DNA from: Holacanthus passer
Taxonomy: Eukaryota > Chordata > Actinopteri > Pomacanthidae
Length of the DNA: 64,000 nt
Assembly: GCA_025331565.1 (NCBI GenBank)
Contig: JAFREQ010000047.1
Location: forward strand, 3,524,001 to 3,588,000
Direction of reading: 5' to 3'
The notes under the pieces are model-generated. The model saw only the letters and a list, made by a program, of their open reading frames with translations. It searched no databases and was not told the DNA's origin. Made by a program: the position numbers and the translations under genes. This document shows positions 12,858-26,125 of the stretch, piece by piece. Numbering within the stretch: the stretch's first letter is position 1; the number at the start of each line of letters is the position of its first letter.

Positions 12858-15107
12858 ACGTGAAATGTGAGCAGAATACTGATATCGGGCCGACCCCTGC
12901 CTTGCCTCTTGCGCTGCGCACTCTGTCATTGACAGGACAAATTTGCTGCTTCCCCGCGGCGATCTGCGCAGCGATTGTATGACAACCCACCTACGTAGAC
13001 TACCAACAGGATATCGATCGATGCTTACATCTTCATCTTTATTGTTATGTGGAGACCTCAGGTGAATACGTATGTACGCTGCACCAGAGGAGGAGGAGAG
13101 TGAGAGGAGAAATAGACTTGTGTCAAACAGAAAGGGAAGAGGTTGGAAGCATATATGAGATGTAGCTGTACACAAAAGACAATTGGGAAAACATATTCAG
13201 GAATAGAAGAAAAATTGATCGAAAGAAGCAGATCTGTAAGGGAAGTTAGACAGAGGTCTAAATTATATTTATTTCTAGGTATATTTCATCACACATGAAA
13301 CTAACAATCTGCTTTCTATCAGTCATGAGATTTTTCCTACTAAATATTTCTCCATAAGAAAATATGCTGCCAGTAATCTTAAAATACTTAAAAACTTTTG
13401 TTTGGGGTGAGAGTGTTTCTGAAATAAGGTTTTCCTTTGTCATGGGGCGTCCCACGGCCACTTTAAACCAATTTGACCTTGTGTGCTAGCTTGAAATGGA
13501 AAGTATACTCTTGGTGAATGTTTTGCATGGTTAGCAACAGATTGACTGTAGCTCCTGGTTAACAGCATGAGGGCAGGTCAGCTGGAGCGGCCCTCCAGGC
13601 AGCAGCAGATGGTGAACGATGGAGCAAACATACTACAGGGAAGGAAGGGAGTCGGGAAAGGCTGAGGCGGTAGACAGCTATAGGGCAAACAAAAGGGAAA
13701 GAGGAGAGAGGAGAACACAGAATCTGGGGGTTTTACAAGTTAGTGAAGAAACGATAATGTTGATGTCGGGGTCAGAGGTCATCTCAGCTGGAGGATTTGC
13801 AGCAGTGAGTCTACAGTCTGAATGTTACGCTCTGCTGCCACAGCAGGCAGTTGGGCTGGAGACATGGACAGAGCCATTTGTCACTCCAGAAAGTCTGATG
13901 TTGTCGACTCGAATGAACGTGTGTGTGTGCGCACATGCATGCGTGTTCTGTTTATTTGCATGCTCTGGTGCTCACATTCATCCCCACATCTGTACGTCTG
14001 CACATTGTCTCCTTCCTCCCATCATGCGTTTCTGCTTCTGAGTTAATGACTGAAACGTCACAACCCAGTTTCGCCCGGGCAGCCGCACCTGGCGGGTCGG
14101 CGGAGCAATATTGTTTGAGGAGATATTGTTCCAACCTGAGCAGAGGGCTTGATGGGCTGTTTATATAAACTCTCAGCAGTAGCTGCTGGTTTCGCACGCC
14201 AACAAATTCTCTTCTGCTCTCTGATTCCCCGCCGGGATGCCAGCTGTTCCCGCGTCTTACCCCCTTCTCCTTCCTTTGCGTTAGTTTTTGGATTCAGCGT
14301 TTGGCGGATCTGCGTGTTTGTGTGCAGCGGGAATGAAGTTGTGTGTTCATCCTGGTTTTTAATGTCTTTGTCCTGGTACATGCCGTGCCTCTCCAGCCTG
14401 TCCCCCCTCACTGCTGTGTGTTGTGGTTCAATGTTTTCTCCTGCTCCTCATTTAAATGTTAAACCGCCTCCTGGTGGGAGCCATTTGTCATTGGGAGGCA
14501 TGAATACATTATCAAAGCCTCCAGTCGGCTGACACACGGCGGCGCGCACACACACTCACACGCAGGCAGTCTTCGATGTCTGCTGCCACCGAATCTCCTA
14601 TTAAAAACTCCAAAGTTGTGCACGAAAGAGCCGAGCAGCGTTTGCTTTGAACACGTGGACGTACGGAGGAGAGACGGAGACTGAGGGCGTGTGTGCGCGT
14701 CTCTATCTGTATCACAGTGAGACAACCTTCACACAGTCAAAGGGAGCTTTGTTAATTACAGGAATATTAAGTATTACATACACATACGCGCACTGAGACT
14801 GAGCAGTGTGATAAGTCTCAGCATTCATCACAGTCAGATCACATCCCCTCTGGTTTAAATCAAAAGCAGGAGGCAAAAGGAGAGAGGGGATGCTGAATTC
14901 TAATGGGTCGCAGAACAAAACTCTTTGGTGCTCAGATGGATGTAAAATTAAACAGGACTGGTGTGTATGTGTTGGCGTGTGTGTGCAGTGTGTGTGTATC
15001 TGTCCATCTCTCTGTGACAGGTCTGCATAATAGGTTCATCATCTCTTCTCTCAAAAGAGGGTAAAAGACTGACAGTGGTCGCCAGCTGTCAGTAGCAGAG
15101 ATACTCT

Positions 15108-15110
<3 letters not shown>

Positions 15111-15169
<59 letters not shown>

Positions 15170-15179
15170 ATGTGTGTGT
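15111..15179. repeat. Long GT microsatellite
   Basis: About 56 bases of perfect TG dinucleotides, then an interrupted tail (GCGCATGTGTGTGT). It is the longest simple repeat in the window. Confidence 0.95.
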
Positions 15180-17329
15180 ACACCTTTGTGTGTCTCTACA
15201 TGTGTCCATCTTCGTGTGCGATGTCTGCCACCGCGCTGCCTCATTGCCATACTAAGTGCTGGGAACCAGTGTGCCGCTCATTGCAGTAATGGGCTGAGTA
15301 ATTTCCCTGTTTCAGGCCAGCCCAGATACAATGGCTTCACAGCTAAGTGTCTGTCATGTCACCAGCGCACGGTGAGGTGGCCTGGCAGGCTCAACACAGA
15401 TAGATAGACTCGTGTTGTGTCTTTAGCCAGCTGTGATCAGGCTGCTTCAAACTACAGCGGTGAAATAATAAAGCGTGATGATCCCATGTGTCAGCCCGGT
15501 GCATATAATATCCTGTGGCCAAGAACAGAATAGAATAGAAAAAGTAGATGAGCACCAGTGTTTACATAGAGTCTTTTAGTTCTCCAGCTCCAGCTTTTAA
15601 ATGTTTAATGAAACTCCACTAAACCCTGATTTAGTTATTGATGAATCAATGTTTGATTAATAGGGGATTTGGGACTGAGCCGTTAGCAGATAGAGGCATA
15701 GTGAATGCTAGAAATCAGCCGTGACTGCCCTCTATAACTTTCCAAAGAATCCATTATACTGGAGCCAAGAGAGCAAGAGCTAAAGTGCAGACTGTGTCTA
15801 ATAGATGGTAAATATAGTAACAGCAGACTCTGTGTTCAAGGGGGACAAAAAGAGAAACATGGAGGAAGGTGAGTTCAAGTGACAATGTAGGGAGAGTAGT
15901 GAAAGGTGAAAGTCAAAAAATGACAGGAAGAAGAAATGAAGTAGGAAAGTAGGATGGTAGGAAAATGAGAGAAGATTGAAGGCTTCACGAGACGGTGTTT
16001 GACCGAAACGGGCTTATGAATCCTGGAAGTGTTTACTCACCCCTTCCTCGTCTTAAGGTTGCTTTCGCTCCATTTATATATCTCTCTCCTGTCAATCCCT
16101 TCATGGAGACAGCCACGGAGGCAAGCAGGTTAACTACCGTGATGAAATGTGTTCTTGCCCAACCAATCAATTATGACCCTGTGTAGCAGTAGGCTGGGGT
16201 GACACCAGAGCGAGGGAAGGATGCAGGCTAGGTAGCTGAGGCATCTTGACCCAGGGTAATGGTGGCGTAATGGGATATGCTCTGGGAAGCGCGGAAGATC
16301 ACAGCTCGACGCTGTCTTGCCTTCTGTTGCCTCCCCCGTCTTGCCGCGCTGCCTCATTAACCCCGAATACACAGTGTCTTTCTCACTTTGGCGCTTCAGA
16401 ACCACCTCCCCGACCTCTCTCCTCCCGTCCCTCTCTGACTGTCTCTCATTTCTCCGACTTGTAGCCGAACCTCTTGGGGAAGTCATCACCTTGTAAACAG
16501 GCTCACGTTGCGCCTGTGATTAAAGAATACCTTTGTTCGGCTGTGCCAGGGAAGGAATGTCTCTCTCGCTCTCTCTGTTGTCGGCTGTTATCAGGCCCTG
16601 CCTCTCTCGTGTCCTTGGAATACTGATTCATCCGCGGATCAGAAGTTATCGCCGCGCCTGGCACACTAAAACAAACACGCCTCTGCCCACTCAGCAAAAG
16701 AGCCTCTGTCTGAGTGCAGTGATAAAAGGAGACTCATTTTGTAAAATACTTAAACTACTGCGTTATATGGAAAGTGAGTATATTCAATGTGATGAAAATT
16801 TAAAAAGTGACCCCCACCTCCTCACCCAGCACGCCTCTGTCAGGATTTTCCACGAGGGCTTCCTCTGTGGGGCTATAAACAGCTTTGGGTGCAGTTTTAA
16901 TGACAGGGATCCAAATGAAATGAGATGAGTGGATAGTGGAGATGGAGAGCGATAGATAATGAAAGATGAAGTCCAATGACGGAATCGGGCAAACATGATG
17001 GAGGGTTCTTTCAGTTTATCTACAAAGTATATGATTAGGCCAACATAAGAAATCTGTCAGAGGCTTAGTTCCTGAGTTGAAGGCACCATCTGGATACGTC
17101 AGTGTGTCTGGGCTGTATGGTGGCAGCCTTGGAAGTTTGGTGTTCAGGGCTTGGAGGGTGTTTTAATTACACATCCTCAAAGTTGCTTTAAAGGTCTTAA
17201 TTAACACCTTTTGTGTTGGAATTAGCAGAGAACTACACATAGATACACAGACATAGATAGTACATACTAAGTATTTTAGTAACATGAGGATGTTTTTTCC
17301 TTAGAAGCAGTCAGGTAACAATCAAAAGG

Positions 17330-17545
17330 CCCAACTTACACCTGGTATAAATATGGGATCTGTTTCTGTATAAATTATCTGAATAACAGCAGCTGACAAA
17401 CAGGTATTTTTGGAATTACACCTGGTATAATAAGCTCTTCTTGTTATCTTGATTTTGCCTGCATTGTGATCACACCTCATTATGCAAATGTTATTGCAAT
17501 GTGGACAGCGGAGTTTGTGCAAATACAAACCATCAAAAGTCTCCA
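17330..17545. repeat. DNA-transposon-like fragment with repeated ACACCTGGTATAA
   Basis: TTACACCTGGTATAA occurs twice, at about 17336-17350 and 17415-17429. The second copy is followed by GTGATCACACCTCATTATGC and a TGTGGACAGCGGA segment. This order recalls a common teleost DNA element beginning 'ACACCTGGTATTAA' with an internal GATC/GTGGACAGC motif. The copy is degraded and its boundaries are approximate. Confidence 0.4.
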
Positions 17546-20500
17546 CAGAGCTGTTAAAGCTAGCTGATCCGGCTGTGCTGTATCAGGAATGGACGTCACT
17601 CGAGGACTCATTTCTCTCCTCGTATCTTTTCTTTGCATCTCTCCTCGCAACTTCAGTGTCAAGATGCAAATGGATGGAAAAGATGAGGAAAGGTGGATGC
17701 AGCTAAGAGAATTTGTTGCCACTTATTATAGCAGGAAAAGCACATGTGTTACTAATAACATTAAAGATGGCTCTGTTCACTTCAGTGCAGCAGTGGACTA
17801 GTGTGCTCAACACCAGGCAAACCAAAGCACCAAATGGAATCCAGTCATCATTCATTTTTATAATTTTACGCCTGCGTTTTTCTGCTGTTACATGTCAAAA
17901 TGTCTTCTGTGAAAAAGGCCCACAGACAATCTGGGAATGAGGAGCAGGTGTGTGGGCAGGAGGAGAACAGGTGCCTGTATCAGTCGTTTCATCACTTTGG
18001 AATGTGTAATAAATGTTGATGTATTGCTCTTTGCACAGTTGCAATAAAGCATCTACGATAACATATAAATAAAACAAGTAAAGTGTTTGAAAGGAGCTCT
18101 GTATAATTTGCATTTGGCCCAGCAGATCTGGCTTATGTGTTGCGAATAGTGCGAGTTCAACAAACTTACTAATTAAAGTTGCTTCGCTTGTATTTTTCAT
18201 TTTGATCCGACACCTTATCACAGTAAAAATCCTGTAGCGAGCTCTGGGAGCAGACCAAAACAAGAAATCTTCCAAGGAAGGCAATTTTGGTGTTTAATTA
18301 GTACAAAAAGTGCTTGCAGTGTAAGCCTACTTTAAGCTGTATCAATACCCTCCTTCTCCCATCACTTGCTATAATAGCCAGGAACTGATAACCCAAACTC
18401 TATTCTGAAAGTAATTTGCCAGACTAGCAGCGATGCACCTGTCCCCAGCACCGCTTCTCTCCCCGAAGTCATCTCTCTTAATGACTTGTGCCTATTGTAA
18501 TTGGCTCTGGCTGGTTTCATTTACAGTTCTGATCAGCCAATCAGATTAGCAGGGTGTCATGTGATAGTGTTTGCCGAAGCCCCAAGGAGGCCGATGAGTG
18601 ATGGGGCAGAATGAAGTGGGTTATCTGAAGGGAGTTTTAACAAGGTCTGGGACTTCGACAGTGGCAAGACGGATAGAGAGGGACTGGAAAATACAAAAAA
18701 CCAGATAGGATCCTGTATCCTTCAGCATTACAATGAGTGCAGAGGACAGTAGATATAGCTGCTCTTTCCATGAAATACGCAGGCCACAGGAAAGTAAAAG
18801 GGCATATATGACTCATTTTAAATACTGACTTCACCTTTAAATCCATTCACAACCCATTAAGTATCAGGAATTTTTATCTTGAGGCAGAGTCACTTTGTGT
18901 TTTTACATACTGTAATCTAAAGATGTTTTTTTGTTGTTGTGTTTTTTCTTCCTGTGTGTGTATGTGTGTGAGATATAATGCACTTATAAAGTTTAATCAA
19001 TATTTGAGGAAGATTGACTGATTGATTGAAGATTGATTCAAAGCTAAACAACAAAGTCTCCAGAATATTTCATGTCTGAAACTTCCACAAGGGTTTCGTA
19101 ATGTTTATCTTGGTACAAGTTGTGTTATCTCTTCTAATGTCTATTTTTGACTATTTGACTGTTTTTCAAATTAATTGCTTTCCTATCTTTCCTATTTTGC
19201 TTCTGACGACAAATTTAACTTGACTTTGTCAAAGTTTTCTGAACTTAAAGATATTTTAGAATGTTTCCATTTAAAGACAGTATTTTTAACCTTTTACCTT
19301 TTGGCTGATACAAAACAAATATAAAGTATCTCTGTATCTCTATAAGTGGCACATACATCTTGGGTTGTTTTGTGTCTTGTGTGTTACTGTGTGTAGTTTT
19401 ATTCTCTGTGCTGTGATTGCTCCTATAATGCTGCTCTGCATTGGCCAGTGCAATGCTGTTCAACACATAGCAAATGAAAAAGAAGTGCCACAGTCTGGTA
19501 GTACACACATCTCAACATAATGCACGCTCATCATGGTTCAGACTGGCTGAACACGTTTGAATCGAGTCATGCAGCAGTTTTAACAAGAACAGACTCGGGG
19601 ATCTGTTACAGCAGACAAAGAGAAATGAGGGAATTCAGCCGTGCATGTGTTACCTTGTGTATTGTGGCTCAGCGTTGTGTTGTTCTGAATGTGTAGGTGG
19701 TAATAAAGAGTATACTTTTCCTGTTTAGCTGGGAAACATTGTAAAGTGACGGGGAGGAGATTTAACTAGTGAAATTTGGCATGGCAGACACTTCATATGT
19801 TCACATAATCTCCAAAACTCACTCCCTTTCAAAGCTGCCTTTGTCCCGCTCTCATCTTCCCCCTTTCTCGTTTTACGTTTTCCCTTCATTTGTCTTTCCT
19901 CATTCTCCTCTATTACCTTGCTGTAGTCCACCTGTGAATTAATCTTCCTGACTGTTTAGCTGCAGCATGATGTATTGTGACATTTTCCAATGAGCCATTC
20001 CTCATGCTCCTGGCTTCCTCGAGTCCCTGCTTGTTGTTATTTCATTTCTTTCATCATCTACTTTTATGTGACTGAGGAAAATAATCATCGTAATAACAAT
20101 GCTGAATATTTGTAGCCAAGGGCATCATCCGCTGGTTGTTTGTACCTAAGCTGTCCTGGTATTTAATGGTTATTCTAATGAGAAAAAGAAATGTAGCCAG
20201 ATAAGAATAGTCTTGTTTCAGCTTTGTCCTTGGTGACAAACTCCACAAGTGCACCTTTTTAAATCCTGTGAATTTCGCTGGTAGCCAGAGCGGCTTGCCA
20301 GACTTATTTCACAGTGAGAAAAACTGATCAAATGCAGCACTTTGCCAAAAATGAAAATGGAACTTTCTGTACTTCTCCCCCCCCCGCTTTTAAATTTGTT
20401 GTGCCCCCTTCATCACCTCCTCTCATAAAACCTGACTGCGACAATACATTTCCCCCCAAGAGGAAAGACCAAGGCCGAGCAGATCATGGATTTTATTCTC

Positions 20501-21430
20501 ACCGCGCCATGTAGGGCCAGAAATTGGTACATTTCAAACCACTGCCGGTCACAACCCTGTCTTCCCTTCCTCTTTTACAACAGTGTGGAGAAAAAGTCAG
20601 ACAACAGAAAGGAAAAAAAAAATAAAGCGATAACAACAGAATGTGACAGTCAGACAGAAGGAGAGCATTAGCCTAAAGCCAAAGTGTTGGGAGCAAAAGA
20701 GCGTTTGGGGGGTAGATAGAGAGATATAAAGAGAAAGCAGAGGAGGAGAGAGAGAAAAAGCTTGGTTCGTAGCCTGTAGCAGTGGATTAGACATGACGGC
20801 CCCAGGAGTCAATCAGTCTGCTTGCTCCTCTCATCTCTGGGCAGGGAGGAGAATAACAGGGCTGTCTGACTGCCAGCCAGGGGCAGGTGGAGGTGGAGGT
20901 GTCGGGAGCGGTGCTGGACGATGGAGATGGAGCAGGGGGGGCGGAGCCTAAAGGGACAGGTTGGAGGTGATGGAGTTTGCCTTTGCTGACTTACGTCTTT
21001 GTTTCATCCACAAACATTGTGTTCTGAAACACTTGGTTGCCGCAGCCTAAAAATATTGTTATACTGGTCTGAATATTTCAATAGTACAAACATATATATC
21101 TACACATATATACATATACAATTTATACTAAATGCATATGTGTGTGGTTTTCTGTTTGCCAGTGGACATTATGTAAATTGTGTTTCAAAACTTTTCCCAT
21201 GATGCTGTGCCAGCTCATTTTTTGTGCTCTTCAACAAGTTACTGACTCTGAAATGGGATCAAATTAAATGGATGGTTGACTAAAGATTTAAGATTTAAAA
21301 CATTTTTCACTAGTCTTGAAACACAACGCTTTACGAGTGAGATGTGCTTGACTTTTCACTATCACTTCTTTGCTATGATCAGTATTTTTAATATTGAAAA
21401 ATGGATCACATGACGTACATTACAACGTAC

Positions 21431-21760
21431 TAGAGGTGTGCGATACTGCAAGATTAGGTATCGATCCAATACCAAGTAAATACTGGGCCCGTATGATACC
21501 GATACCGATACTTTGTAATTTTTAAGGTTGATGTGTCATCACACTGCTGACGGGGGAGGCGGGGGGGTTGCGAGTGGCACAGAAGAAGCGGCAAGTCCGC
21601 CGACCTGGTTGTCGCCTCTTTGCCGAAACCGCACCAGCACATACAGGAGCGAAACCGACTGACTGACTGACTGAAGTATCGATCTCACCACGCTAGTATC
21701 GATCCAATAGCGATACCAACTTGGTATCGATACTATTGATATTTGGATCGATCACCTCTA
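21431..21760. mobile_element. hAT-like MITE with 8-bp target duplication
   Basis: The 330-base element begins TAGAGGTGTGCGATAC and ends with a sequence whose reverse complement is TAGAGGTGATCGATCC, so the termini form imperfect inverted repeats. Further inverted copies of GGTATCGAT/ATCGATACC lie inside both ends. The flanks are CAACGTAC (21423-21430) and CAATGTAC (21761-21768), an 8-base duplication with one mismatch. TAGAGGTG-type ends and 8-bp duplications are typical of hAT superfamily elements. There is no transposase frame, so it is non-autonomous. A short GACT repeat lies inside at about 21655-21674. Confidence 0.85.
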
Positions 21761-21779
21761 CAATGTACGTGAGAGGGGT

Positions 21780-22065
21780 TGCTCAGTGCATTTCAGTGTC
21801 TTTCAGCTCATTGTTTTGGTTTTACAGCCCACAACTTTACCGCTTTGGTTCATTGTCACCGCTCTCAAACAGCAGAAAGACACAGTTAGAAACTAACTGG
21901 TGAACATAGCGGAACATCTAAAGAGCCATGTACTTCCCTTATGTTTGTGGAGACCAAAAACAAAGCTAAAAGAGATTCAGCATTGGACTTACATTCATCA
22001 TGTGGCAAGAAACTCGACTCCAACTGAATGTTAATGCTGCTCCAAGTCTGATGGATGTATAAATG
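21780..22065 (+). repeat. Interspersed repeat (GTTTTGGTTTTACAGCCC family), copy A
   Basis: TCAGCTCATTGTTTTGGTTT followed by CGCTTTGGTTCATTGTCACC matches 62880-63120 (CTCATCGTTTCGGTTTTATG, TGTTTTGGTTCATTCTCAC). It later includes CTCCAACTGAATGTTAATGC. It directly follows the hAT-like MITE. Confidence 0.5.
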
Positions 22066-23129
22066 TAAAATGTTTATAAATCTATATAAAAAGCAAGTTT
22101 GATATATCAACAGAAAAGGTGATGGTATGTCAGTGTTGTGTTTACAGCTCTTGCAGCAACCCCCCTAAGCATAGTTCAGTCCGCCACATTGTGCGAGTGT
22201 TCACATGGTACTGTATGTACAGAGTTTGAGTTTGGTGTCTAGTCTTTGGTCTCGACACGACCCACAAGTACAGGCTGATCTCACAACAGAGAAACACTGA
22301 ATAACGCCCACAGGTGGTTGCAAGGTGAAGTTGAGGCTTTAGAAATACCACAGGAGCAGCAGAGTTTTGCAGATATTTTTGCAAATGAGCAGCAGCATCA
22401 GCACACCAGACCAAAGTCGTCTTAAATTGGCATGAGTGGGTGAGCTGGATATGCACGACGCATTTAGTTGAATCTGTCGTGTGCGAGTGCAGACCGGAGT
22501 TGTCTGGCTGAGTTGGCTCGCAGGCTTCGCTCCTTTTAATATTGAAGAGGAACTTTTATGGAGACAATTAAACCTAATCTCACTCGTTAATTAGTGTAAT
22601 TCCTGCTCTGAAACCAATTTATCAGAATCAATCCCCACTTGTGTAAAGTTAATTTTAGCTTTGGACTGTTACATTTTTCAGTGAAAATAATACATCATTC
22701 ATTATCTCATTTGTACAAAACACACTCTTCACTCGAGTGAAGAAGTTACTCAGCTTATGCAAGTTTCAAAACTTTCTGACTTCATCTCTGCAACCTAATT
22801 AAACCCTGAGTAAAGGAGAGCGGGCTGTGGAAAAAAAGGAGGCTGCAGAATAAGACAGTGCGTTTCCATCTCCTTTTATGTTATTTTGACTCATTATCAA
22901 GATGCAAAATGTCAGAAAAGGTGATTGGATTAGTTTAGATTCGATAAAACCTCATTCGCTTGCAGGCACATAGGGATTAAGTTTTAGGATACGTTGCAAT
23001 GCCCTGGGTCGACCACTGCTGAGGGGAGACGGGCTGGAATAAATACAGGGAAGGAATGACTGTGCAGAAACAGATATCTCCTAATATATGCAAACACTGA
23101 ACTACAAATGGGTATGGTGCTGCAAGTTT

Positions 23130-23510
23130 TTAATGTAGCAGCAGCAATGTCAGTATCTCAGCAATTTGCAATTGATGGATAGCAATGAAATTTTGGATAG
23201 AAATTCATGGTCCCCAGATCATGAGGCCTACTGACTTTTCTTTTTAGTGAAATGTCTCAACTTTCAAATCAACTTTTGGATAGTTTGCCACGAAATTTGG
23301 TTCAAACACCCATGTAATAATTTTGGTGATCCCTCAACTCTCCATCTGGTTTTTGACCAATTACCTAATGGTGGCAAATAACAGTGAATATTAACCTCTG
23401 CTGAACATCTGTTAGCATTGTCATTGTGAGCGTGTTTGAATGCTGATGTTAGCAGCATAAGTGTCAGTGAAATTGGTGCAATTAAATCTTCTGGCTGCCA
23501 AATTAATAGT
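23130..23510 (+). repeat. Teleost interspersed repeat, copy A (GCCACGAAATTTGGT family)
   Basis: Contains AATGAAATTTTGGATAGAAA, TCATGGTCCCCAGATCATGA, TTGCCACGAAATTTGGTTCA and TTAGCATTGTCATTGTGAGC. The second copy at 47230-47740 shares the same order of segments. The family is abundant in percomorph genomes (general knowledge). No coding capacity was seen. Confidence 0.65.
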
Positions 23511-25654
23511 TCCTTCAAGTCTTCAAAAACTGAAAAGAAGCAAGTAAATCATGGTCACAGAGTAACACAGAACCATTAGAGAGCTTAATAATAACAGGTT
23601 CATGGAGTTTTACAGGAACTGTGCGTTGTAAAAGAAAATGAGCTCAGACCTGGAACAGTGTAACACTAATCTGCTGCGAACAGTAGTTATTTGCTGTGGC
23701 TGCTGGATCATTACTTTATACCCACCAACACGGCCATTAGGACCGACAATTTGCATTGGGAATGTACAACAAAATAATTGAGTAAGTCACCATCCTTATC
23801 TGAGTTACTAGAGGAAGAGTCGAGCCTGAGATGACACACAAACACTGCGGGATTACACACACATTTCCTAAGAGGCAGCGAGCAAAGACCTTTTGTCCTC
23901 GTTTTAATCTCATTTAATCGTGACATGTTTTCTCCAAACTTTTAACTGATATTATTTTCGCAGGACAGAATGCACACAGAGATTGAAACCTCTTTTAATT
24001 AGAAACCCTCTCAGACAGTTCGAAGGCCTGATGCGACGACGGGTACACGTGCGCCACACTCCGACAACACAATGAGAGGACGGTCTTTCACACTTAGATG
24101 TTTCATTACCCTGAAAATGAACATCTTCTTTTGGCATCCTTCCTTTCCCCTCTTTCTTAAGTATCGCCTACTTTACTTTTTATGTCCTTTTTAGTGGCCA
24201 ACATGCAGAGATGGGCTGACAAGCTGTAGCTGCAAAGATCCATAAATTGCCTGTCTCCTTTAGAAACTTGTGGCGTGTTAAATCAGAACTTTGTGACAAA
24301 GCGGTGTGAAGCGGGGGCCAGCAGACAAGCTCCATTGATGCCGAAGCAGGCTGATGATGACACGGGCATGATGCAGAGGAGATAAGGAGGAGTGGGAGAA
24401 GAGAGGAGCAGAGAAATGGAGTGATTAGGTGTGGGGAGTATTCATTTAGGAAGACAAACAGCTTCATTTAAAGCTAGCCAAGCACAGAGATGGCCTCTCC
24501 CACTACAAATGGGCTGAAATTTGCATCTTTTCGCTGACGCGGGGGGATCCGCGCCGCTCTCTTGGTCTCACCTCTGAAGCGATAATGGATTATCTGAGGT
24601 GTCGCCTGAAGAGCTACTGTCTTTGATTTGTTTATGAACACATTTTATGTCTGCTTTGGCTGAGGTAATTCCTCTCTGCTCTTGATCTGCTGCTGATACT
24701 GTCACAGCCGTACTTATCTACAGTATATAAGGGCTGTTTTTTTGTTTCATTCCTCGACCGCATGCAGAAAAACAAAGAGAGCAGAAATGGCATTTCATTT
24801 CACGACTATGACACAGATGAAATGCCAAACTTGCGACCATTACATTTGATTTCACCCTATCTCTTATAATCAGAATGTGCTGATGGCTTTACAGCTGAGG
24901 ATGAAATTAAAGTTTTGGAGCTCAGCAAGCAAACAGATCGTGACGATTATATGATAAACACTCGACAGTTGTCAAGTTTTAAAGCAGGTGAATGAAGGAC
25001 AGCCTGCTTCTGCCATCCATCATTCATTTCTCTTTTGTCTTCAGTGCTAAAAAAATCTTTTTCTTTTTTAGAGGGAATTAAAAAAAAAAAAACCTGATCA
25101 CTGCTGCTTTTGTTTTAGTACAACAAGAGCATTTCAGATTCACAGTTGACCCGCCACGTGTGGGTTGGTGGGAACGTGGAGAGGAAGAGTAGCCACTTGT
25201 ACGTGTGGGCAGGTGTCTGCATGGGTGCACACGAAGCTGGATTACTGCCATTATCAACACTTATGCGTGCCTTTAAGCTTTCCACTACACTTGACACACG
25301 GTATGTTGATGCATTTGCACCAATAGTAAATATTTAGCACTTGGATGCTTGCCTCCATCGCCCTGCCAGAGGAATTTAGCAGCCTGGGCAACACTTTACA
25401 TTGCTCCTGTTTAAGAGGGTGTGTGTGTGAAATAAAAAGCCTCAGAGTAGGGATGAGAAATGACTTGCATTGGTGTACACTTGGTGCGTTTGACATTTTA
25501 TGTTATAAAGTCAAAGGTGGTTTTCAAGGTGAGCAGTTCTACTATATGCACAGTTACATTAAGTGTGAAGTCTATTTCAGCAGTGCATGTTTGTGTCCAT
25601 ACTATGTGTATATGGCATCTAAATGAAACACATGTTTTAGTCTCCATTTTAGAT

Positions 25655-26125
25655 TAGATAAATCTTTATTCGTCCCTCAGTGGGGAAATTCACATTGCAC
25701 AGCAGCAAAGAGGATAGAAACAAGTTAGATAGTAAAAAAATTAACAATGTAAACAAGCTAAAAAAGTCTTAACAAATTTACAGGAGATTATTTACAAATA
25801 TACATGAGAATATGAATATGAAATATATGACCAGTATATACACTATGGACAAGACGTTGAATTGAGGTAAGAAATTAGATCTTGCATAGTAAATTAAATA
25901 TTAAATATTAAATATTGCACTTGAATGAAATGAAACATTGCACAGTGAATGGAATCTGGAATAAATACGCAGACATGAAAAAGAGTGTTGCACAGATGTA
26001 CTGACATAGAGGTGTAAAGTTTTTGGGGGATTTTTTTTGGATTGAAAGTACCATTTCTCCAAGATATTGTCAGTGTTAGAAGTGTTATACAGCATCATTC
26101 ATTGCTACCTGCTACCTGAAAGATC
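25655..26125. repeat. Interspersed repeat with TTTATTCGTCCCTCAGTGGG motif, copy A
   Basis: Starts AGATTAGATAAATCTTTATT then CGTCCCTCAGTGGGGAAATT, followed by AT-rich sequence with repeated ATTGCACA(G) motifs and ATTTACAAATATACATGAGA. The motif 'CTTTATT-GTCCC..-GGGGAAATT' is common at the edge of fish repeats, probably of non-LTR retrotransposon origin. A 7-base tandem (AAATATT) lies at 25893-25916. Confidence 0.5.

Noticed and set aside
12562..13175. Overlapping minus-strand frames of 128-142 residues
   Set aside because: They run through a CA/GT microsatellite and C/T-rich tracts, share sequence in two frames and show no domain or splice pattern.
14932..15407. Frames with long CVCVCV or THTHTH runs
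   Set aside because: They are translations of the GT microsatellite, with no real coding evidence.
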